From the NCBI RefSeq assembly GCF_963678635.1, contig NC_087063.1, positions 32,250,599 through 32,314,598 on the forward strand: DNA of 64,000 bases, written 5' to 3'. Position numbers and translations under genes: made by a program. The notes below the pieces were generated by a model. It ran no database searches and was not told the origin of the DNA. It was given only the letters and a program-made list of their open reading frames with translations. Numbering within the stretch: position 1 is the stretch's first letter; each line of letters begins with the position of its first letter. Positions 53,358-62,963 of this stretch are shown in pieces. The stretch comes from Symsagittifera roscoffensis. Lineage: Eukaryota > Xenacoelomorpha > Acoela > Convolutidae.

Positions 53358-56300
53358 TCAGCCTATACTTAAGTAATATTTCTTATGTAGATACACTTGT
53401 ATGTTCGTATCAGAGAATATCACGTGTACAAGCGCGTACAATTCCCGAGGATGCAGTCTTCCTCTATTTGGATCGTACACTGGAAGCGAAAGCTCCTTCA
53501 CGTCCATTTCCACAAGGAAGTCCCTCAGCCTCGTCAAAGACAAGACTAGATTTTCTGGGTCCACGTGTTGCTTCTCTGTCGCCCTCGTTACCAGGAAGCA
53601 TAAGTACTTTCCCGGTATCTGCGACACCGCCGGGGGTAAGGCTGCTACGCCCCCTATCCCTGGTCTTTGCTTCCAAAGGAATTCCACGTTTTTGTATTCC
53701 CTCTTAAAATCTGCCGCTAGCGCCGTCCTAAAACTCATGTCTGCGGTGATTGCTATCGCACATGTTCTGTTTGTGAGTATGAAATCACTATCTGTTAGTA
53801 CTATGTTACTTGAATATTCATTTGGTAAGTTAAAATATGACTCAACTACCCTGCCTATGTCAGGTTTCTTAGGTTCTTCGCCTGTTTCTGCTTCTAAGTC
53901 TCCTGTTTCTCTTGCTATTCTCAATTTTTTTATTATCAAGTTTTCAGTGTGGGTAAGTCCTACCCCCACTCCCCGGACAAAAATATCCATCGGCGTCCCC
54001 GTCGATCGCATACCGGGTATTAAGTCAAGATTAGAAGCTGGAATGAGAAGTTGTCCTTCCTGGGCAGCCCAGGAAGGATCATCTCGTTCGGTCTTAATGT
54101 ATTTCGCGCTTTCGCGATCTACGTCTTGAATCGTAACGCTGTTCTTTTCAGGGTCTGATGTCATTTCGTTCAGCCACTCTAAGACACGCAGGTTCGTCAG
54201 GTCTTGTTCATTTGACTGCTGTTGCTCATCGTCGAACTCCACCTCGGGTTTCGACCAGTCGTCAACCCACTCATCGTTGTGATCATCGACTATGTCAATG
54301 TCCTGTGACACGGTTATTTCCTCTAAACCCACTACTTCCTCCACTATTTTCTTTAGATCTATCCTATCCACTACAAAGTCGTCACCGTAAGGATTGTATT
54401 TCTTTCTTAGTCTCGTCCCGTCTTTCTGACGAGTCTGCATCGTGAACGGAAGATCTGGTTCCATGTTCTTGGGAACCTCTGTCTGTTCGGAATCCTGCCA
54501 ATCTTCCTCTGCGTAGGGCAAGGTTTCATCGTCCGCTTCGATCTGTTCGTTTGGATCCAGGTCCAATGGTGTATCCGTACCTTCCTCTACGACTTCGTTT
54601 CCATCGTTCTTCTCCCTGGTGCCTTTTTCATTGACCTCACAAGCAGGATCCATCATTAGATAATCCCCTTCTTCCATGTCTGCAGGTATACACCAGTCTT
54701 CTGTCGATGGATTGTGTGGCTTGATGTTCTCGTAGTGGGCGGCTCGGCCAGTACTCAGTCTATAAAAGCGTCCCTCTTGGTGCACCTCTGTAATCATGAA
54801 GGGTCCCCTCCACTTCTTCAGAAGCTTTTTTGTCCCTTTCGGTGGTATAACGTTCTGAAATACCCATACGTAGTCTCCCACCGAGTAAGCCTTTGCACCA
54901 GCTGCTTTCTTGTCGAATCTTTTCCTCTGCCTTGCCTGTGCCTGCTGAGTGTTTCGTCTACACAAGTCGTTCAACTCCTGTTGGCGTCTGATCACATCCC
55001 TCACGTAGACCTGTGGGGATGTTTTCTTTCCCTCATACTCTGGGTAGAAGAATGTCAAGGGTAAAGACTTCTCGTGTCCCGTCAGCATCATGTGTGGACT
55101 GACTCCAGTGGTGGAGTGTTGCGTGCTATTATAAGCTCCCATCACCTGTGGAAGGTATCTGTCCCAATCGGTCATATACCTGGAACAGTATACTCTCAGC
55201 ATCGATACTAACGTCCTATTCTGTCTTTCCACTAAGCCATTCGTCTGAGGGTGGTATGTCGTGGAGTGAGCCTGAGCGACCTGTGACCGTCTCATAAGCT
55301 CTTTCGTAAGCTCGCCTACGAAAGCTGTTCCATTGTCCGATTGAAACGTCATTGGACATCCATGTCTTGCTATCCATGTATTTATCAGGTGGTCGCATGT
55401 CTCTTCCGCCGAGGCAGTTATGCAGGGCACGGCCTCTGCATACTTCGTGAAGTGATCTATCATGACCAAGACTTGGTTATAACCGCTGTCTGTCATGCAT
55501 ATCTTCTGGTGATCTATCTGCACGACCTCGTTGAATTCAGACGACTCAATCGATTGTAGAGGAAATCGTAATTTCCTTGGATCCTTGACCTGTTGGCATG
55601 ACAGGCACGCTGTTACCCATTTCTCACATGCCTTTTTCATCCCAGGCCACTCAAAGCGCTTCAGGATCCTCTGATACACTTTGTCGATCCCTTGATGGCC
55701 CATTTGATCACGCGACCTGAATAATAGTTCTGTCTGATAGAGTTGCGGCAACACTATCGCGTTATATTTGTATAAGACCTTGTCTTCTTCTCTTCTCCTG
55801 CAAGCCACGATCCCGTCCTTGTTCAGATATAATCTCCCCTCCTTCTGCATGAAGTATTGTCTCAGGATCCTATAGCTGTCTTCTTCCAGGTCACCTTTGT
55901 CAGGTGCACCGTTTTCTATCCACCTTTTTAGGTTGCTTGTCATGCGATCATTTCTCTGCGCCCTTAGAAGGTCCGAGAGTCTGTATCTCGCATTCAAGTA
56001 CGTCTTCATGACTCTCATCTGACTGTTCAGCTCGTTGGGCTGATGTGTGTCTTCTTCCATCTTAACGCACCAAATCTTCGCCAACGGTTGTGTTTCTTGT
56101 TGAAACGGCTGAAGATCAGTCCTGACTACCTCTTTCTGCGGCAACAGGCTTATCGAACGTTTCGATACCGCTATCGTTTCTAAGTCATCCGCTGCGTTGT
56201 CAAAGACTCTTTCGCTTGGTATTAGGTAGCGATCACTGTCAGGATCCTGGTACACCTCTCTGTCCAGGTTTCTCGCCCGAGTTTCCACTAGTAGCGTGTG

Positions 56301-59300
56301 TATCGCCAGTTCTGACAGTTCTGATCCCGAGGTCGAATCCCTGTCTGAATAGGTGTTCATTCTCGAGCTTTCTGACTTATCATCCGTCGAAGGTGTTGTG
56401 CTAGAGACTGCACGCTCCTCCAGATCATGTCCGTATTTCCTTCGCATCCATCTGAACTCCCCGGACAAAACTTTGTTCTCTAGGTCCTGTTTCTCATCAG
56501 GAATTTTCTCGTCTATCTCGGACTCCCCGGACAAATTTCCTTGTCCCGGGTGTTGATCTTGTGATCGCTGGTTTTTCTCCTCATCCTTCTCCCCGGACAA
56601 ATAGTCTTGCAGCAGATTTTGTTCTACCTCTTCACCCTCTTTTTCCCGGTCTACAAAGGTGACAGTTTTCTTTTGCTTGCCGCTCTCCCGTCCTTTCTGT
56701 CCGTAAGAAGTACTGGTTAAAATCTCCTGGGGTATTGAGGATACTAGTTGCTGAACTATTGTCCTACAATCCCTCTTGTTCTCTTCGTGCTGTTGTCTGG
56801 ACGGCATGATCTTCACTTTCTCACTGACTGTTAGCGATGCCACTGCTGCTGTCCACTCGGGGTCATCTCTGGTCACTTCTCTTTCTAACAATCCACCCAG
56901 TATCCGCATCACTTGTGGTGTGACTTGCACCGTTTTATCCAATAATGAGAGGCTGTTTATATTCATGCAAGAGAGTTCCTGCTGGACCAGGTTCGAGCGC
57001 AGCAACAAATCCAAGGGGACCGGGTCCTCCCTTGACAGGATCTTTATCTCGGCTGCTTTCTCTACAGGTAACTCAGGATGCCCCGGAATTGGATGTCCAG
57101 ACTTATCCAACCATCTCGTTAAGGGAAGCGCTTCATAAGTTTCTTTGTCCAGAAACGAGAATCCCTCCTTTACTTCCGCCTGATTGGCCTGCTTCCGCTC
57201 CAATCTTTCATAGAACTCAGTTTTCTTGCTGAGACTGTCAGCATTCTGATGTTTATCACGCATCCTGTGTTCGATTATCATATGGTAGCCATCCAGTCTT
57301 ACTATCCATCTACCAATATAACTCTGATCCATCGAGTAGGTCTTCAACCAGGATAACGCTCTGTTGTCCACGCGTAACTTGAAGGGAGCGCTCCCCAAGT
57401 ATGCACGGTACTTCTCCACGAAGGTAACTACTGCAAACATTTCTGCTTTTGGTGCGCCATATTTCATCTCTGTGTCACTCAAGACTTTGCTGCCGTATGC
57501 AATGGGACGGAGGACTGTTCTTCCGTTCCATTCTTGCTCTTGATGCAATATTCCTGAGATGGCCACCACCGATGCGTCTGTGTCAAGAACATACATGCCC
57601 TTTTCTGTAGGCATGCCCAGCACTGGCGCTTCGCACAGTTCCCGCTTTATGTTCTCGAAAGCAACTTGTGCCTCATCGTTCCATTCGAACTTTTTCCCTT
57701 TGTTGCGCATCAGCTTCTGCATCGGGTACACCTTGTCCGCGTATCCTTTTATGAATTCTCGGTAGTAATTGGCAAACCCTAGGAAGCTCATGAGCTGTGT
57801 GTCCGTTCTAGGAGCTTTCCATGTCAGCACAGCCTCTACTGCTTCTGGATCTGGCCTCACACCATGCCGGTCCACCATTCTTCCCAGGTACTTGATCGAA
57901 TCCCTAAGGATTTCACATTTCGATGGTTTGCATTTCAAGCCTGCTCTTTTCATACATCCGAAGACCTCATCGAGTCGATCAATGTGATCCTCCAGGGTTG
58001 GTGTCGCTATGACTACGTCATCCACGTAGCACATCAAGAGATTCCCGTACTTTTTGGTCACTCCTGTCAAAGCCTGAGCCATCAGCCTTTGAAAGGTTGC
58101 TGTTGCATTGCACAAGCCGAAGGGCATCCTCTTCCACTGGTACAACCCCAATTCGCACGCGTATCCGGTTTTCTCCCTGTCCTTCTTTCGCAGAGGAACC
58201 TGCCAGAAGGCAGAACCCAAGTCCAATGTGGTGAAGAACTTTGCATCACCAAGTTTGGATAGGCTCTCGTCTATTCGCGGTATCGGGTACGCATCTTTAA
58301 TCGTTACCGCGTTCAAGTAACGAAAGTCGCAACAAAATCTAAGCTGCCCCCCTTTCTTTTTCGCCATTACTACTCCGCAAGCCCATGGTGATTTCGAGGG
58401 TTCTATCATGTCGTATTCAAGCAACATTTCTATTTCCGCTCGGCACGCTTCCGATTTATGTGGCGTCATTCGCCTTGCGCCTTCCCTATGGGGAACGGCG
58501 CCCTCTTCTAGTTCGATTTCGTGTTCGACGAAATTACAGCAACCGATGTCCGCCTTATGTTTTGAAAATACTTCGGCGTTCCGATCTAGGAGGTCCCGCA
58601 ATTTTTCAAAATCTCCCTCACCTATTTTTCCTTTTAAATGTTCTATTTCTGGCAAAACCGGTTTGTCAGAATCTAGTTCATATGACGAGGGGCGTTCCGG
58701 AAAATTCGAGCAGCTTGATAAGCCGTCGTCCGTTTCGGATTTCATTGAAAACAATTTACGAATAGATTTTAATTCATCAATCCTCTTTAAAATTTTATCT
58801 TTATTGGCATGATAAGGACAGTCTTTCACACTATATTTCTTCGAGTTTTCTGTCTCCTCATAGTCGGTCCTCATCGGCAATGCGTAACCAAGCTTCTTTC
58901 CACGCTGGATTGAAACCGTGGTGTCCAGTGTGTTCAACAACACACTGACACACAGTCCGTTTCGCGTTACCGAGAAGCTCCGGCCTAAAATCACCGAACT
59001 CTGACTATTTGGATTCGGTACTAAGCAAACCTGTTTACTATCACTTAACGAATTTAAATTTCTCATTCTAAAAATCGCTACTACAGCTTGTCCTGGTTGT
59101 AATTTTACTTTTCTATCCAAAAAAACTGGTACCTTATTCTCGTCTGTTATTATCCTATTAATTGGTCTCTTAACATACTTTCGGTCCGGGTTTCTAATCC
59201 GTATTAGACCGTTGTTCAAGTCAATCATCACGTCAAAGTTCCTGACAAAATCTCTGCCCAAGATGAATTGGTCGGCGTCGTCCAGATTCTCTACCACCAG

Positions 59301-62300
59301 GAAGCTCATCCAAAGGTTCCGTCCTCCCATGTGAAGGACCGTCACCGGTGTTCTTCCGGCTACGTAGATAGCTCCTCGATTTGCAGCAGCTAGTCGGAGA
59401 TTCGTAGGAATCAGATCTTCCCGCGTGAAGCCCATTCTCTCCCAGGTTTTTATCGGCATCACACTCACCACCGCGCCTGTGTCCAGAAGCCCTGTGACTC
59501 CGATTTTTGTTCCGTTGGTGTCAAGCAGGTGTGCTGTCACATCTGCTTCATATCCAATATGTACCGCGTCTTGTTCCATCATGGCGTCATGGCCTATCCT
59601 GCGGACTTTGAGTTCCTCTTCACCCAAATAGATCTGCCCCATTTGGTCATCATCTGTTGTTATGTAAGTCCTGGTGTAGATGCTGATTCCATCCACGTTC
59701 AGCATTATTTGATACAGCCCATAGACCTCCAAGTAGCGTCCATGAAGTTTCTTCATGCGAGGGCCACCCGTCGTTAGTAGTGCTCGCACAGCTCTCGACT
59801 CAGTGCGTGGCTCCACCTGCCTCAGATAATCTGCATATGTGTCCAAATGCATTAAAGTGAACTCTGATGGTTCACTCAAATTTCTTATTACCTGGTGTCC
59901 AGCCACTGAGATTATCGACTGTATCTTCTTTCCCTGCGGCGCCATGCCGAACCTCTTACCGGAGATCACTTTAAGTTTCATATCTAAACTGCTTGGTGTT
60001 TTCGTCTCTTCGAACTCCGTTGCCTCGAAGGTATTCAGTTGCTCCTGAAGCTTTTCATTTTCCAGTTCAAGTTTCACTTTTTGTTCGATCTCTTTCGTCA
60101 CCAATTCCTGCTGTACTCTATTTAAAGCATCCTTTGCGGCTGCCTTATAATCGATCTTGAAGTCATCGGCCGCAGTTGCTGGTTCCGTTTCACGTGCCTC
60201 TTCTGTTACTGCTTGCATTTTCTTTGCCGCCAGCTCTTGAGGTTTGTCCTTCCTGCGTGCCTCTGCTTCGCTCAAAAGTCGAGCCTTGCTTGCTTTCACT
60301 CCTGACAAAGCTTCTTCATGCCTTGGATGCTTGATGTCTGCCACTGCATCCCAGAATTGCGGACAATCTGATTTAAAATGACCTTCCAAGTTACAAAAGA
60401 AACACCTCGGGCCAAATTTCGCAATTACTCCTCTCATGAAATCCTCATGATCCAACTCTGACGCATCTTTGTCCTCGAGGCTAAAGCCTATTGCTTTCAT
60501 GCCTTGTTTGTAAGCTGGGCATGCTGACACATGATGGTCTGTTGAACTGCAATTAGCACAAGAACGTCTCTTGTCCATATCATCCCTCGGTTTGTACCAA
60601 TTGTTCCCTTGGTTAGCTGGTCCGTTGTTAAAATTGCCATAATTGTTCTTGTAATATCCAGATCTCGAAGGAGGTTTCAACAAAAGATACTCTTTTGATT
60701 TGAGCCTCAACTCCTCCGGTGTTGGCGCATTAGTTGATAGTGGTGTGTAATGCGTTGCTAGCATCGTACGAAGTTCATCATTTTTCACACCATCGATGAA
60801 TTTTGAGGCTACGGCCAGGTTCATCCTTCGGTTTGACTCATCCGGTTGGCTGCGTCTTCTCAGCATTTCCAAATCATCGAGAAACTTGTCTATTGTTTCA
60901 TCTTCTCGTTGCCTCCGTTTCTCGAAGCGCATCATCGCCTGGTGCCCCTGCACCCCTGATCCGAAACGGTTTAACAAGATTTCGAAGATTTTCTCAGCAG
61001 TGTCACGTTGATACTGTTTCTTAGCCATGACACAGTTCAGGGCTGTCCCTTCTAAGTTGCTGGTGAGCGCGCTGCATTCCTGTCTCTCCGACAAGTCCTC
61101 TTCCTCGAAATGCAGCTTCATTACCTCTATCCAGGTATCAATACAGCCATCAGATTCGTCCTTGTAGCATCTTGGCTTCTTAAAGACTCTTCTGGACTTT
61201 TCACTGCGTTCATTGGTTCTAGATAACCGCGTCAGGAATGTCTCCAAAGACCTGTTCAGGGGTTCAAATGCTGTGGCCATTGCCGTAGCATCCCTTGAGT
61301 GTCCCGCTTGAGTGTCCTCACACCTTGTCGAAGGCTCTGTGTGCGGTGCATCCCTGCAATCCGAATCACCATGAGCGTTTCCCGCTTGGCCCATGTGACT
61401 CCTCCTCGGGCTTGTATGCCCCATGTTGCCAGAATCGCTTCTCCCAGTCGCATGTGTGCTTTGCGTTGGTCGTTCGTTCGAGGTTTGTCTGTTCCCCGTT
61501 GAACTCGCTCTACTGTTTGGGCCCCATGCTGTATTACCCCTTGTGGCATAGCCTGATGAACTGCCCCTGCCTCTAGTGGATCCATACGTCTTCCTCCTTT
61601 GATGTTCATTGAAGTTCACCCTCGGTTCCCTGCTGGGACCTCCCGAGTTCGGCTCTCCTTCTTTTGGTCCACTCTTGCTGCTTAGTAGCCCGTCCAACCT
61701 ATCCATGATAGCCTGAGTTCGCCTCTCCATCATCGCGTCTATCTTTATGTCAAGAGACCCAAGAGACTGCTCTTGCTGTATTCTTAACTTCTCCATGTCG
61801 GCTCTTAAGCGTAACTCCCTCTGTTCCGCCTCTCTTGTCATTCGCGACAAGTTCCTCGTCGTCATATGTTCGTCCGTTCTTTCTTTCAAGCGTTTTTCGC
61901 TTCTGCCAACTTCTTGTCTGTTGCGGTTTATTTCTTCCCGCAGACTTTCTCTTTCAATGTGAACTGCTCTTTCCAGTTCACTCATCCTTATCGACATCTG
62001 TTCATTTTGTTCTCCTAAACTGCCCACTATGTTGTTTAAGGCTTCCTCTAGTGCTGCCCCGTTATCCATGAGTGGCGTCACTAGTGGTGGTGTAACTCTG
62101 TCGGTCCCAGGTAGCTTCGTGCTGGTAGAGATCCGGGCCTTGACTCTCTGTCTTGACGTTTTATTATTATCTATTTCAGGATCCGCTAACGCGTTGCCAA
62201 GCCCACTGGTTCTACTCTCTTCAGGTTGTGGCTCCGAACTTGTCCTAATCGCGAAGTCCTTCGACTGGCCCGGTGTGTTTGCCTCTTTGCTTATCGTTGT

Positions 62301-62963
62301 CACTACACCAAATTTATCCATGGTTCCAGTCTCTCTTCCGACGTGTGCCTCACTCTCCTGGATCGAACTATTGAGACTGACTTGAGATCCAAAGTCCCCT
62401 TGCTCCTCTTCATCCTCTTCCTCCTGGGACTCCCCATCGTTTCCTGCTCCTCCTCCCATGCTGAATGGAAAGATGTTTCCGAAGGTGTTCTTCATTCTTT
62501 CTGAGAACGATGATGAGGTTGTTTGTTTTCCAGTTCCGCTTGCCATCATAGTGTTGTCTGTCGGAGATCTTCTAGTTGCCCTTACTTCAGTTGAGATGTC
62601 GGACAGTTCCGACATCTCCTCTCGATCCAACGTCCCGGTGGAAGTGGCAAAATCATGGCCTTGTTCTACCGGAGTAGATTCACTCGCCAGCCTTCTGCCT
62701 CTCCCTTCCAGTCCATTTACTCCCTGGTTGTCGTTCATGGTATGGTCCGTATTGACCTCCACTTCTAACAGTTCTCTTCGCTCTTCTGAGGTCTTTTGAC
62801 TTCTCGTTTTAACCATTCTGCCTGAAACCGTCCCCTCTTTATCGGACCGGGTTCGCTTGATCCAATCCACAAAAGGATCGGTCATCGTTTTTCTTTGCTT
62901 TTCAGGTATGAATTTCCTAGAGCTATTACCTCGTTTTGGTATCCTTGACTTGTCTAAACTCAT
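53358..62963 (-). CDS. Gag-Pol polyprotein of a Ty3/gypsy-type element with C-terminal macro domain
   Basis: 3201 codons, start at the first ATG (62963). Domains: polar N-terminus; coiled coil about 305-425; Gag capsid-like region about 590-740; two CCHC knuckles near 801 and 860 (C-x2-C-x4-H-x4-C in both); retropepsin with DTGA at 1161; RT with 'LDLGSAFWQVPL' and YVDD near 1646; RNase H starting at 'DTDASV'; an acidic linker with three LSGE copies; integrase with HHCC from 2423 and D2484, D2543, E2579 (the last two 35 apart); GPF module near 2720; acidic linker; macro domain about 3050-3195. Gag and Pol are fused in one frame without shift. The length is well above the usual gypsy polyprotein. 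All visible catalytic residues of the protease, RT and integrase are present. Confidence 0.93.
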   Translation of the reverse strand: MSLDKSRIPKRGNSSRKFIPEKQRKTMTDPFVDWIKRTRSDKEGTVSGRMVKTRSQKTSEERRELLEVEVNTDHTMNDNQGVNGLEGRGRRLASESTPVEQGHDFATSTGTLDREEMSELSDISTEVRATRRSPTDNTMMASGTGKQTTSSSFSERMKNTFGNIFPFSMGGGAGNDGESQEEEDEEEQGDFGSQVSLNSSIQESEAHVGRETGTMDKFGVVTTISKEANTPGQSKDFAIRTSSEPQPEESRTSGLGNALADPEIDNNKTSRQRVKARISTSTKLPGTDRVTPPLVTPLMDNGAALEEALNNIVGSLGEQNEQMSIRMSELERAVHIERESLREEINRNRQEVGRSEKRLKERTDEHMTTRNLSRMTREAEQRELRLRADMEKLRIQQEQSLGSLDIKIDAMMERRTQAIMDRLDGLLSSKSGPKEGEPNSGGPSREPRVNFNEHQRRKTYGSTRGRGSSSGYATRGNTAWGPNSRASSTGNRQTSNERPTQSTHATGRSDSGNMGHTSPRRSHMGQAGNAHGDSDCRDAPHTEPSTRCEDTQAGHSRDATAMATAFEPLNRSLETFLTRLSRTNERSEKSRRVFKKPRCYKDESDGCIDTWIEVMKLHFEEEDLSERQECSALTSNLEGTALNCVMAKKQYQRDTAEKIFEILLNRFGSGVQGHQAMMRFEKRRQREDETIDKFLDDLEMLRRRSQPDESNRRMNLAVASKFIDGVKNDELRTMLATHYTPLSTNAPTPEELRLKSKEYLLLKPPSRSGYYKNNYGNFNNGPANQGNNWYKPRDDMDKRRSCANCSSTDHHVSACPAYKQGMKAIGFSLEDKDASELDHEDFMRGVIAKFGPRCFFCNLEGHFKSDCPQFWDAVADIKHPRHEEALSGVKASKARLLSEAEARRKDKPQELAAKKMQAVTEEARETEPATAADDFKIDYKAAAKDALNRVQQELVTKEIEQKVKLELENEKLQEQLNTFEATEFEETKTPSSLDMKLKVISGKRFGMAPQGKKIQSIISVAGHQVIRNLSEPSEFTLMHLDTYADYLRQVEPRTESRAVRALLTTGGPRMKKLHGRYLEVYGLYQIMLNVDGISIYTRTYITTDDDQMGQIYLGEEELKVRRIGHDAMMEQDAVHIGYEADVTAHLLDTNGTKIGVTGLLDTGAVVSVMPIKTWERMGFTREDLIPTNLRLAAANRGAIYVAGRTPVTVLHMGGRNLWMSFLVVENLDDADQFILGRDFVRNFDVMIDLNNGLIRIRNPDRKYVKRPINRIITDENKVPVFLDRKVKLQPGQAVVAIFRMRNLNSLSDSKQVCLVPNPNSQSSVILGRSFSVTRNGLCVSVLLNTLDTTVSIQRGKKLGYALPMRTDYEETENSKKYSVKDCPYHANKDKILKRIDELKSIRKLFSMKSETDDGLSSCSNFPERPSSYELDSDKPVLPEIEHLKGKIGEGDFEKLRDLLDRNAEVFSKHKADIGCCNFVEHEIELEEGAVPHREGARRMTPHKSEACRAEIEMLLEYDMIEPSKSPWACGVVMAKKKGGQLRFCCDFRYLNAVTIKDAYPIPRIDESLSKLGDAKFFTTLDLGSAFWQVPLRKKDREKTGYACELGLYQWKRMPFGLCNATATFQRLMAQALTGVTKKYGNLLMCYVDDVVIATPTLEDHIDRLDEVFGCMKRAGLKCKPSKCEILRDSIKYLGRMVDRHGVRPDPEAVEAVLTWKAPRTDTQLMSFLGFANYYREFIKGYADKVYPMQKLMRNKGKKFEWNDEAQVAFENIKRELCEAPVLGMPTEKGMYVLDTDASVVAISGILHQEQEWNGRTVLRPIAYGSKVLSDTEMKYGAPKAEMFAVVTFVEKYRAYLGSAPFKLRVDNRALSWLKTYSMDQSYIGRWIVRLDGYHMIIEHRMRDKHQNADSLSKKTEFYERLERKQANQAEVKEGFSFLDKETYEALPLTRWLDKSGHPIPGHPELPVEKAAEIKILSREDPVPLDLLLRSNLVQQELSCMNINSLSLLDKTVQVTPQVMRILGGLLEREVTRDDPEWTAAVASLTVSEKVKIMPSRQQHEENKRDCRTIVQQLVSSIPQEILTSTSYGQKGRESGKQKKTVTFVDREKEGEEVEQNLLQDYLSGEKDEEKNQRSQDQHPGQGNLSGESEIDEKIPDEKQDLENKVLSGEFRWMRRKYGHDLEERAVSSTTPSTDDKSESSRMNTYSDRDSTSGSELSELAIHTLLVETRARNLDREVYQDPDSDRYLIPSERVFDNAADDLETIAVSKRSISLLPQKEVVRTDLQPFQQETQPLAKIWCVKMEEDTHQPNELNSQMRVMKTYLNARYRLSDLLRAQRNDRMTSNLKRWIENGAPDKGDLEEDSYRILRQYFMQKEGRLYLNKDGIVACRRREEDKVLYKYNAIVLPQLYQTELLFRSRDQMGHQGIDKVYQRILKRFEWPGMKKACEKWVTACLSCQQVKDPRKLRFPLQSIESSEFNEVVQIDHQKICMTDSGYNQVLVMIDHFTKYAEAVPCITASAEETCDHLINTWIARHGCPMTFQSDNGTAFVGELTKELMRRSQVAQAHSTTYHPQTNGLVERQNRTLVSMLRVYCSRYMTDWDRYLPQVMGAYNSTQHSTTGVSPHMMLTGHEKSLPLTFFYPEYEGKKTSPQVYVRDVIRRQQELNDLCRRNTQQAQARQRKRFDKKAAGAKAYSVGDYVWVFQNVIPPKGTKKLLKKWRGPFMITEVHQEGRFYRLSTGRAAHYENIKPHNPSTEDWCIPADMEEGDYLMMDPACEVNEKGTREKNDGNEVVEEGTDTPLDLDPNEQIEADDETLPYAEEDWQDSEQTEVPKNMEPDLPFTMQTRQKDGTRLRKKYNPYGDDFVVDRIDLKKIVEEVVGLEEITVSQDIDIVDDHNDEWVDDWSKPEVEFDDEQQQSNEQDLTNLRVLEWLNEMTSDPEKNSVTIQDVDRESAKYIKTERDDPSWAAQEGQLLIPASNLDLIPGMRSTGTPMDIFVRGVGVGLTHTENLIIKKLRIARETGDLEAETGEEPKKPDIGRVVESYFNLPNEYSSNIVLTDSDFILTNRTCAIAITADMSFRTALAADFKREYKNVEFLWKQRPGIGGVAALPPAVSQIPGKYLCFLVTRATEKQHVDPENLVLSLTRLRDFLVEMDVKELSLPVYDPNRGRLHPRELYALVHVIFSDTNIQVYLHKKYYLSIG
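53370..53812 (-). other. Macro domain (TARG1/OARD1-like) at the end of Gag-Pol
   Basis: The last 150 residues follow the order of conserved blocks of TARG1-type macro domains: 'ITADMSFRTALAADFKREY' (family: SxDxxMGxGIAxxFKxxF), 'IGGVAAL', 'YLCFLVTRATEKQHVDPENL' (family: YLITKxxxxHKPTYENL), 'LSLTRLRDFLV', 'VKELSLPVYD' and 'VIFSDTNIQVYL' (family: VFxxTDIxITVY). Compared with human TARG1, the catalytic Lys position reads Arg (residue 3127) and the Asp in the GCGLD loop appears replaced (YDPNRG). So it could bind ADP-ribose or a related ligand without cutting it, or be degenerate. Identification is by motif reading only. Confidence 0.75.
54054..54078 (-). repeat. Perfect 11-bp hairpin within Gag-Pol coding sequence
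   Basis: tccttcctggg (54054-54064) pairs perfectly with 54068-54078 around a cag loop. It encodes DPSWAAQEG just before the macro-domain part. Confidence 0.9.
56457..56598 (-). repeat. Three copies of GTCCGGGGAG at exact 66-nt spacing in Gag-Pol
   Basis: The complement ctccccggac occurs at 56457, 56523 and 56589. In frame each encodes LSGE, giving a 22-residue period in the linker between RNase H and integrase (about residues 2122, 2144 and 2166). The rest of each 22-residue unit is charged and poorly conserved. Two more copies of the same 10-mer occur at 53969 and 50866. Confidence 0.9.
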
